Positions 57,833 through 64,000 of a DNA stretch of 64,000 nt are shown here, piece by piece; position 1 is the stretch's first letter; each line of letters starts with the position of its first letter. This DNA is from Pseudomonas sp. Leaf58 (GTDB lineage: Bacteria > Pseudomonadota > Gammaproteobacteria > Pseudomonadales > Pseudomonadaceae): positions 4,903,501-4,967,500 of the forward strand of contig NZ_CP032677.1 of assembly GCF_003627215.1 (NCBI RefSeq), read 5' to 3'. The notes under the pieces are model-generated. The model searched no databases and was not told where the DNA came from. It was given only the letters and a program-made list of their open reading frames with translations. The position numbers were made by a program, and so were the translations under genes.

Positions 57833-59636
57833 TTGTTTTCTCTCTGCGCCTGCAAATCGTCAGCTTCAATCGCTTCTGCCGTGTAGAGCAAGTCATGCGA
57901 GTCTTTTAACTTGTAGTCTTCCAGAGTGGCAGCATGGGTATTGTTCCATGTTGCACCATCATCACTAGCAAGCACACCGTCTGGAACCCCCAGTGCTCTA
58001 TACCGTTGCAACTCCCTGAGTTCATGGGTGTAAAAACGTTTATCGACATCTTCAATAACCATTTCACCACGCAGCACACGCTCCAAGCGGCTGATCATTA
58101 TTGCATTGCCATCCGACGCCCCAAACCGACTAGTGTGCAGCCTAACAAGTTTTATGCCTTCCAAGGTAACAGTAGCGTCTCGCCAGTCCAACTCCTGAAT
58201 TGGACCACCCGCCTTTTCAGGATTATACATACGCCCACTGTATACACCTTTGGTTGTAGCGCCCTCATAGGGGCTGCTCAACATCACATAGACGGGGCCA
58301 ATACCCGCGTCGGCCGGAAACCAAACAATCAGGTCGCTGAAGTCAACCTCGCTTATCGGGTAGGCGGTTGCCTTTACACTGATTGGATCCAGCGTAATAC
58401 CCTCGTAGATCGGTACATCTGTCGGCAAGGCGGGTGTCGAGGATGAAGCATCCTGATTCCCCGGAGCCTTAGCAGGTGTCCAGGTCAAGGTAATCGCCGC
58501 CTGATCTGCGCTCGTACTGGCAATGACGACTTCAAACAGGCCCGTAGTGGCATTCATGATCGCTGCCCGAACGGGAACCTGCCTAGACGCCCGCTCACCA
58601 TCGGTACTGACCACCGAGATGACCGAGCGATCACCCCTGACCTGCTCCACCAGGCGCCTGGGCATTTCGACCGAACCCTGCGTCAAGGCGGCGTGTTGCA
58701 GATCGATTCCGGCCGCCAACCCCAAATGGTCAGCACTTACGCCAATACTATAACGAAGCCTCGTAGGCGGCTGATCCTGTATAGGTCCCGGTGTCGCACC
58801 GAGATTAAGCACCAAGGCAAGAAAATCTGCGATTAAGACCGAAGGGCCTTCGACGACCGCTTGCTCCAGCGCAGCTACAGCCTCGCTGATGCCATTGACC
58901 AACGAGGCGGCACCCGGCACATCCTGGATGATGCCCTGCCCCGCAACCGAGATGACACTAGCGCCAGCAGCCAGTAGATACACTCGTGGATCACGATAGA
59001 GTGTAGCCCTGGCTGCAAGCACTACAGCAAGGCGCCTGGCTGCGGCTTCACGAACTGACGCCTGCTCCAGACTTGTCTGCAAGACCAACTTCTGCTCCGT
59101 CAGTACGCGAATCGTCTCGGCCAGCACCGCAGCACGATAACCAGCAACGTAAGCCGATTGGAAGGCACGCTGCTCCGATTCGGGAAAGGTGGGCCAAAGC
59201 AATCCCCGGGCGCCCTCTTCCGGCTGGCGGTTTTGATTTCAGTAGCACTGAGAGTGCGTGCATCCGTGCCCGAATACTCCAGTGCCGCCAGTGACTCAAG
59301 CTGATATTGCTGTTGCTTACTGGACAACTCGCTATCGATGGTCGCGAGGTATCCCTGTAACTCAGAAACACCGCTCGCGGAAGTATCGGCGGGAATACCT
59401 TGCGCGATCAGAGCGTCCATCGCAGCCTGGGCCGCGTTGCCAAGCAATGCTATATACCCTGTGTCGGTATGCTGTTTGATTCGCAACAGGTCGGCGTTGA
59501 CGTCCTTGGTCATACGCTCGAAGTACTCTATTGGCAAACCCCTCCCCGGTCTTTCTTTGAACAGGTACTGGTAGCCGGATAGATCAACTGGCAGCGGGTC
59601 GGGATATACGTAAGTATTGGGGAGCTCTATCTGCAT
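57829..59636 (-). pseudogene. S-type pyocin-like bacteriocin, broken by a one-base frameshift
   Basis: Two overlapping frames make one protein of about 602 residues. The N-terminal frame (59636 to stop at 59100) starts with MQIELPNTYVYPDPLPVDLS after a very strong AAGGAGG site. The rest is in the next frame down to 57829. The frames join between 59205 and 59238; adding one A to the run at 59231-59234 restores ...TEIK-NRQPEEGARGLLWP. The middle has a long helical part and an S-type pyocin domain (AAITLTWTPAKAPG, VPIYEGITLDPIS, FSDLIVWFPADAGIGPVYVM). The last 120 residues are a toxin domain of no colicin class I can name. Either a recent mutation, a sequencing error or, less likely, programmed frameshifting explains the break. 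Confidence 0.82.
59205..59238 (-). other. Frameshift window in the bacteriocin gene
   Basis: The upstream frame loses homology-like sequence after TEIK, and the downstream frame becomes free of stops only after the TGA at 59239-59241 (minus strand). So the shift must lie within this window. An A-run (TTTT on the plus strand, 59231-59234) is the most natural site for loss of one base. A GGGG run at about 59206-59209 is the second choice. Confidence 0.75.
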
Positions 59637-59914
59637 GCTTTCCTCCTTGTCCGGGATCACGGGCAAAGCGCAGAAAGTGATCAAAGACCAACCATCCGCC
59701 CTGCCCGAGGATGAGTCGCGGCTAAGGCTGTCACCTACGGCCCAACGACTCCGGCACTGTAGGGACCAAGCGAATGCAGCTGCATATAACGATGTGCCAC
59801 CTTGCTAGCCAATGTCCCTGACACAAGCCGGCCTGTCACCCCAACACCGTCCCGACTTGAATCTGTGCGTAGGAAGCTCGAAGCTTGCACCCAGACATTC
59901 ATGAGAAATAGCCC
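59637..59914. other. Intergenic region upstream of the bacteriocin
   Basis: About 280 bases. On the minus strand it should contain the bacteriocin promoter, and on the plus strand the promoter of the DUF971 gene. I found no convincing PrtN P-box and no LexA-type CTGT-N8-ACAG operator, which usually control pyocins. The ribosome-binding site of the bacteriocin lies at its left end. Confidence 0.45.
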
Positions 59915-60292
59915 ATGGCCCGCCTGCCCACCGCCATCAATCTGCACAAAGCCTCGAAAACCCTCAGCCTCACCTACGCCCCCGGCGAGGTCTACCACCT
60001 GCCCGCCGAGTTCCTGCGCGTGCACTCCCCCTCCGCCGAGGTCCAGGGCCACGGCAACCCTATCCTGCAGTTCGGCAAGATCAACGTCGGCCTCAGCGGC
60101 CTGGAACCTGCCGGCCAATATGCACTGAAATTGACCTTCGACGATGGCCATGACAGCGGCCTGTTCACTTGGGAATACCTTGAGCAGCTGTGCCTGCGCC
60201 AGGAACAACTGTGGGCCGAGTACCTCGACGAGCTGCACAAGGCCGGCAAGGCCCGCGACCCCGCCGAGTCGGTGGTTAAACTCATGCTCTAG
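59915..60292 (+). CDS. DUF971 (GBBH-like N-terminal domain) protein
   Basis: The 125-residue protein matches the DUF971 family: AINLHKASKTLSLTYAPGEV, LPAEFLRVHSPSAEVQG, and KINVGLSGLEPAGQYALKLT then FDDGHDSGLFTWEYL. The same domain occurs at the N-terminus of gamma-butyrobetaine hydroxylase; stand-alone proteins may be linked to Fe-S cluster or metal handling, but this is not settled. It precedes phaC1 by 268 bases and is normally directly downstream of hslU in Pseudomonas, as far as I recall. Confidence 0.9.
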   Translation: MARLPTAINLHKASKTLSLTYAPGEVYHLPAEFLRVHSPSAEVQGHGNPILQFGKINVGLSGLEPAGQYALKLTFDDGHDSGLFTWEYLEQLCLRQEQLWAEYLDELHKAGKARDPAESVVKLML

Positions 60293-60350
60293 CGCAAGGC
60301 CTGCAGGTTTTAGAGCGCATTTTCTAAATTCATCTGTTTGAATGCCTTAC

Positions 60351-60374
60351 AGACAGCCCAGTGAAGGGCTGTCT
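60351..60374 (+). terminator. Probable terminator after the DUF971 gene
   Basis: A 9-bp stem AGACAGCCC / GGGCTGTCT around a 6-base loop, followed by only one further T. The stem is strong, the U-tract poor. Confidence 0.5.
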
Positions 60375-60410
60375 TGCGCATTACATGAAAGTCGGGTAAC
60401 CAATGGGGGG

Positions 60411-60426
60411 TGGCAAGTTCCCTGCA
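60411..60426 (+). promoter_or_regulatory. Sigma-54-type promoter candidate for phaC1
   Basis: TGGCAAGTTCCCTGCA matches the -24/-12 pattern, with GG and GC exactly 10 bases apart (consensus TGGCAC-N5-TTGCA). A sigma-54 promoter was proposed upstream of phaC1 in P. aeruginosa. No upstream activator site was identified here. Confidence 0.45.
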
Positions 60427-60560
60427 TCAATTTGCAGAGTATGGATCCCTCGCAGCAGCGCTGTTCCTTATCACTGGTCACCCGAGTAGCAGTACCGGGC
60501 TCAGCACTGTGCACCCGTCACAGCATCCGGTACTCGTCTCAGGACAACGGAGCGTCGTAG

Positions 60561-62240
60561 ATGAGTAACAAGAACAACGATGAGCTGCAGCGGCAGGCCT
60601 CGGAGAACACCCTGGGGCTGAACCCGGTCATCGGTATTCGCCGCAAGGACCTGTTGAGCTCGGCACGCACCGTGCTGCGCCAGGCCGTGCGCCAACCGCT
60701 GCACAGCGCCAAGCATGTGGCCCACTTTGGCCTGGAGCTGAAGAACGTGCTGCTGGGCAAGTCCAGCATTGCCCCAGAAAGCGACGACCGGCGCTTCAAT
60801 GACCCAGCCTGGAGCAACAACCCGCTGTACCGCCGCTACCTGCAAACCTACCTGGCCTGGCGCAAGGAGCTGCAGGAATGGATCGGCAGCAGCGACCTGT
60901 CGCCCCAGGACATCAGCCGCGGCCAGTTCGTCATCAACCTGATGACCGAAGCCATGGCCCCAACCAACACCCTGTCCAACCCGGCAGCGGTCAAACGCTT
61001 CTTTGAAACCGGCGGCAAGAGCCTGCTCGATGGCTTGTCCAACCTGGCCAAGGACGTGGTCAACAATGGCGGCATGCCCAGCCAGGTGAACATGGATGCC
61101 TTCGAGGTGGGCAAGAACCTGGGCACCAGCGAAGGTGCTGTGGTGTACCGCAACGATGTGCTGGAACTGATCCAGTACAGCCCCATCACCGAACAAGTGC
61201 ATGCCCGCCCGCTGCTGGTGGTGCCGCCGCAGATCAACAAGTTCTACGTCTTCGACCTCAGCCCGGAAAAAAGCCTGGCGCGCTTCTGCCTGCGCTCGCA
61301 GCAGCAGACGTTCATCATCAGCTGGCGCAACCCGACCAAAGCCCAGCGCGAGTGGGGCCTGTCCACCTACATCGATGCCCTCAAAGAAGCGGTCGACGCG
61401 GTGCTGGCAATTACCGGCAGCAAGGATCTGAACATGCTCGGCGCCTGCTCCGGCGGCATTACCTGCACCGCGCTGGTGGGGCACTATGCCGCCTTGGGCG
61501 AAAACAAGGTCAATGCCCTGACCCTGCTGGTCAGCGTGCTGGATACCACCATGGACAACCAGGTGGCGCTGTTCGTCGATGAACAAACCCTGGAGGCCGC
61601 CAAGCGCCACTCCTACCAGGCCGGCGTGCTCGAAGGCAGCGAGATGGCCAAGGTGTTCGCCTGGATGCGCCCCAACGACCTGATCTGGAACTACTGGGTC
61701 AATAACTACCTGCTCGGCAACGAACCGCCAGTGTTCGACATTCTGTTCTGGAACAACGACACCACGCGCCTGCCGGCAGCCTTCCACGGCGACCTGATCG
61801 AAATGTTCAAGAGCAACCCGCTGACCCGCCCGCAAGCCTTGGAAGTGTGCGGCACGGCGATCGACCTGAAGCAGGTTACTTGCGACATCTACAGCCTCGC
61901 GGGCACCAACGACCACATCACCCCTTGGCAGGCGTGCTACCGCTCGGCGCACCTGTTCGGCGGCAAGATCGAATTCGTGCTGTCCAACAGCGGGCATATT
62001 CAGAGCATCCTCAACCCGCCAGGCAACCCCAAGGCGCGCTTTATGACTGGCGCCGATCGCCCGGGTGACCCGCTGGCCTGGCAGGAAAACGCCACCAAAC
62101 ATGCCGACTCCTGGTGGCTGCATTGGCAAAGCTGGCTGGGCGAGCGTGCCGGCGAACTGAAGAAGGCGCCAACCCGCCTGGGCAACCGTGCCTATGCCGC
62201 TGGCGAAGCGTCCCCGGGCACCTACGTTCACGAGCGTTGA
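60561..62240 (+). CDS. phaC1: Class II poly(3-hydroxyalkanoate) synthase PhaC1
   Basis: The 559-residue enzyme polymerises medium-chain 3-hydroxyacyl-CoA into polyester on granule surfaces. The lipase-like box GACSGG contains the catalytic cysteine, followed by the aspartate in AGTNDHITPW and the histidine in SNSGHIQS. The N-terminal class II part (NTLGLNPVIGIRRKDLLSSA) is present. GGAG precedes the ATG at a good distance. It is the first gene of phaC1-phaZ-phaC2; a phaD regulator and phasins usually follow phaC2, outside the window. Confidence 0.97.
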   Translation: MSNKNNDELQRQASENTLGLNPVIGIRRKDLLSSARTVLRQAVRQPLHSAKHVAHFGLELKNVLLGKSSIAPESDDRRFNDPAWSNNPLYRRYLQTYLAWRKELQEWIGSSDLSPQDISRGQFVINLMTEAMAPTNTLSNPAAVKRFFETGGKSLLDGLSNLAKDVVNNGGMPSQVNMDAFEVGKNLGTSEGAVVYRNDVLELIQYSPITEQVHARPLLVVPPQINKFYVFDLSPEKSLARFCLRSQQQTFIISWRNPTKAQREWGLSTYIDALKEAVDAVLAITGSKDLNMLGACSGGITCTALVGHYAALGENKVNALTLLVSVLDTTMDNQVALFVDEQTLEAAKRHSYQAGVLEGSEMAKVFAWMRPNDLIWNYWVNNYLLGNEPPVFDILFWNNDTTRLPAAFHGDLIEMFKSNPLTRPQALEVCGTAIDLKQVTCDIYSLAGTNDHITPWQACYRSAHLFGGKIEFVLSNSGHIQSILNPPGNPKARFMTGADRPGDPLAWQENATKHADSWWLHWQSWLGERAGELKKAPTRLGNRAYAAGEASPGTYVHER

Positions 62241-62249
62241 GTTACAGCG

Positions 62250-62279
62250 CCGTGGCCACCTGCGGGGCGCCACGGTGTT
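62250..62279 (+). terminator. Hairpin between phaC1 and phaZ
   Basis: Stem CCGTGGC / GCCACGG (62250-62256 and 62269-62275) with a 12-base loop, followed by TGTTTACTT. It lies just after phaC1 and may reduce expression of phaZ and phaC2 from the phaC1 promoter. Confidence 0.55.
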
Positions 62280-62302
62280 TACTTCACCCAAGAGTCACGC
62301 GC

Positions 62303-63154
62303 ATGCCGCAACCCTATAGATTCAGGACCGTAGAGCTGGACAACCAGTCCATCCGCACCGCCGTCCGCCCGGGCAAGCCGCACCTGACGCCGTTACTGAT
62401 CTTCAACGGCATCGGCGCCAACCTGGAGCTGGTGTTTCCGTTCATCGAAGCACTGGACCCGGACTTGGAAGTCATTGCCTTCGACGTGCCCGGGGTCGGC
62501 GGCTCGTCCACGCCGCGCCAGCCGTATCGCTTCCCCGGGCTGGCCAAACTGACGGCGCGAATGCTCGACTACCTCGACTACGGCCAGGTCAATGCCATCG
62601 GCGTGTCCTGGGGCGGTGCCCTTGCCCAGCAGTTCGCCCACGACTACCCCGAACGCTGCAAGAAGCTGGTGCTGGCTGCCACTGCCGCCGGTGCGGTGAT
62701 GGTGCCGGGCAAACCCAAGGTGCTGTGGATGATGGCCAGCCCGCGGCGTTACATACAGCCTTCGCATGTCATCCGGATTGCGCCGACGATTTATGGCGGC
62801 GGCTTCCGGCGTAACCCAGACCTGGCCATGCAGCATGCCGCCAAGGTGCGCTCCGGCGGCAAGCTGGGCTACTACTGGCAGTTGTTCGCCGGGTTGGGCT
62901 GGACCAGCATCCACTGGCTGCACAAGATTCAGCAGCCAACCCTGGTGCTGGCCGGCGACGACGACCCGCTGATCCCGCTGATCAACATGCGCCTGCTGGC
63001 CTGGCGGATTCCCAATGCCCAGCTACACATTATCGACGACGGCCATCTGTTCCTGATCACCCGGGCTGAGGCCGTCGCCCCGATCATCATGAAGTTCCTT
63101 CAGCAAGAGCGTCAGCGCGCTGTCATGCACCCTCGCCCGGCTTCGGGCGTATAG
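62303..63154 (+). CDS. phaZ: Intracellular PHA depolymerase PhaZ
   Basis: The 283-residue alpha/beta hydrolase breaks down stored medium-chain polyester. The nucleophile S102 is in GVSWGG, the oxyanion-side motif is IFNGIGANLELVFPF, and the likely acid and base are in LAGDDDPLIPL and IDDGHLFLI. Length and these positions agree with KT2440 PhaZ. The ATG at 62303 has AAGAG upstream. It lies between the two synthase genes, the normal class II pha layout. Confidence 0.96.
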   Translation: MPQPYRFRTVELDNQSIRTAVRPGKPHLTPLLIFNGIGANLELVFPFIEALDPDLEVIAFDVPGVGGSSTPRQPYRFPGLAKLTARMLDYLDYGQVNAIGVSWGGALAQQFAHDYPERCKKLVLAATAAGAVMVPGKPKVLWMMASPRRYIQPSHVIRIAPTIYGGGFRRNPDLAMQHAAKVRSGGKLGYYWQLFAGLGWTSIHWLHKIQQPTLVLAGDDDPLIPLINMRLLAWRIPNAQLHIIDDGHLFLITRAEAVAPIIMKFLQQERQRAVMHPRPASGV

Positions 63155-63206
63155 GAACGGGCTTGCCCGCGATGCGCCACCATGGTTGGAACGAGGGAGT
63201 GTTGCC

Positions 63207-64000
63207 ATGAAAGACAAATCGGCCAAAGGAACGCCAACGCTTCCCGCCACCAGCATGAACGTGCAGAACGCCATCCTCGGCCTGCGCGGCCGTGATCTGT
63301 TTTCCACGCTGCGCAATGTCAGCCGCCATGGCCTGCGCCACCCACTGCATACCGCGCAGCATCTACTGGCCCTGGGTGGCCAGCTGGGCCGGGTAATGCT
63401 GGGTGACACGCCGTACCAGCCGAACCCGCGCGATCCACGCTTCAACGACCCGACCTGGAGCCAGAACCCGTTCTACCGCCGCGGCCTGCAAGCCTATTTG
63501 GCCTGGCAGAAGCAGACCCGCCTGTGGATCGAGGAAAGCCACCTGGACGACGATGACCGGGCCCGTGCGCACTTTTTGTTCAACCTGATCAACGACGCCC
63601 TCGCACCGAGCAACTCGCTGCTCAACCCGCAGGCGGTCAAGGAACTGTTCAACACTGGCGGGCAAAGCCTGGTGCGCGGCGTGGCGCATTTGCTCGACGA
63701 CCTGCGCCATAACGACGGCCTGCCACGCCAGGTAGACGAGCGCGCCTTCGAAGTGGGCGGCAACCTGGCCGCGACCCCAGGCGCGGTGGTGTTTCGCAAC
63801 GAGCTGCTGGAGCTGATCCAGTACCAGCCGATGAGCGAAAAACAGTACGCACGGCCACTGCTGGTGGTGCCACCGCAGATCAACAAGTACTACATCTTCG
63901 ACCTCAGCTCCACCAACAGCTTCGTCCAGTACATGCTCAAAAGCGGCCTGCAGGTGTTCATTATCAGCTGGCGCAACCCCGACCCGCGCCACCGTGAATG
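63207..64000 (+). CDS. phaC2: Class II PHA synthase PhaC2 (3' truncated by window end)
   Basis: 264 residues are visible and the frame runs off the end, before the catalytic cysteine. The sequence parallels PhaC1: NVQNAILGLRGRDLFSTLR, then RDPRFNDPTWSQNPFYRRGL, then LLVVPPQINKYYIFDLS and FIISWRNPDPRHREW. The ATG at 63207 has GGGAG upstream. It follows phaZ by 52 bases, a gap with a short CGGGCTTGCCCG palindrome. Confidence 0.96.
   Translation, partial: MKDKSAKGTPTLPATSMNVQNAILGLRGRDLFSTLRNVSRHGLRHPLHTAQHLLALGGQLGRVMLGDTPYQPNPRDPRFNDPTWSQNPFYRRGLQAYLAWQKQTRLWIEESHLDDDDRARAHFLFNLINDALAPSNSLLNPQAVKELFNTGGQSLVRGVAHLLDDLRHNDGLPRQVDERAFEVGGNLAATPGAVVFRNELLELIQYQPMSEKQYARPLLVVPPQINKYYIFDLSSTNSFVQYMLKSGLQVFIISWRNPDPRHRE

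Larger units (their letters stand above)
60293..60560. other. phaC1 upstream region
   Basis: A gene-free region that holds the DUF971 terminator-like hairpin (60351-60374), a sigma-54-type promoter match (60411-60426) and an untranslated leader of about 120 bases. It is A/T-rich near 60310-60350. Confidence 0.5.

Noticed and set aside
59205..59238. Programmed -1 frameshifting in the bacteriocin
   Set aside because: No slippery heptamer of the X XXY YYZ type and no obvious downstream structure; S-type pyocins are not known to need it. Kept only as a minor alternative.
59637..59914. PrtN P-box or LexA operator before the bacteriocin
   Set aside because: ATTG and CTGT fragments occur, but none has the required partner at the right distance.

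Overview
The window is high-GC chromosomal DNA of a fluorescent Pseudomonas, most likely the P. putida group. The evidence is gene order: dbpA, fda-pgk-epd-tktA, metK-ligB, ahcY-metF, a pilGHIJ-chpA cluster, gshB-tonB-yqgE-ruvX-pyrR-pyrB-pyrC', hslVU, then phaC1-phaZ-phaC2. This closely follows what I recall of the KT2440 chromosome. Paired inverted repeats of the P. putida REP type sit in many of the gaps. I see no tRNA, rRNA, CRISPR array, transposase, integrase or phage gene.

Layout. 1-8.4 kb holds a truncated MFS exporter, the DbpA helicase, a HI0933-type flavoprotein, a YccS-like FUSC membrane protein, a periplasmic solute-binding protein, an ElaA-type acetyltransferase, a winged-helix protein and a YgjP-like metallopeptidase. 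8.4-10.6 kb encodes a REC-PAS-GGDEF-EAL response regulator. 10.8-17.2 kb (minus strand) is the central carbon group tktA-epd-pgk-fda with two small lipoprotein genes inside it. 17.3-31 kb holds the methyl-cycle genes: an ArsR-methyltransferase fusion next to metK, then ahcY behind an S-adenosylhomocysteine (SAH) riboswitch, and metF. Between them lie ligB, mltA, small envelope genes, a DMT-type transporter, an Na+/H+ antiporter and a thioesterase. 31-40 kb holds rhlE, yceI, cytochrome b561, an exported amine oxidase, bioA, rsmE and a hemolysin III homologue. 40.3-49.2 kb is a Chp-type chemosensory cluster. 49.4-57.5 kb holds glutathione synthetase, TonB, YqgE, RuvX, the pyrimidine genes and the HslVU protease. 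59.9-64 kb holds a DUF971 gene and the polyhydroxyalkanoate genes; phaC2 runs off the end.

The clearest accessory locus is the 2.4 kb between hslU and the DUF971 gene (57.47-59.9 kb). It carries an S-type pyocin-like bacteriocin broken by a one-base frameshift and, overlapping its stop codon by 4 bases, a small visibly A/T-rich gene that is the natural immunity candidate. The toxin end of this bacteriocin is not a colicin-type nuclease I recognise, and it is the best candidate here for something undescribed.

How the parts work together. MetK makes SAM, AhcY removes SAH and MetF supplies methyl groups. A palindrome in front of the ArsR-methyltransferase gene and the SAH riboswitch in front of ahcY suggest two separate SAH-sensing layers. 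PyrB and the catalytically dead PyrC' form the Pseudomonas-type aspartate transcarbamoylase. PhaC1, PhaZ and PhaC2 make and break down medium-chain-length polyester. PilG, PilH, PilI, PilJ, ChpA and ChpC form a surface-sensing chemotaxis pathway that lacks local CheR and CheB partners.
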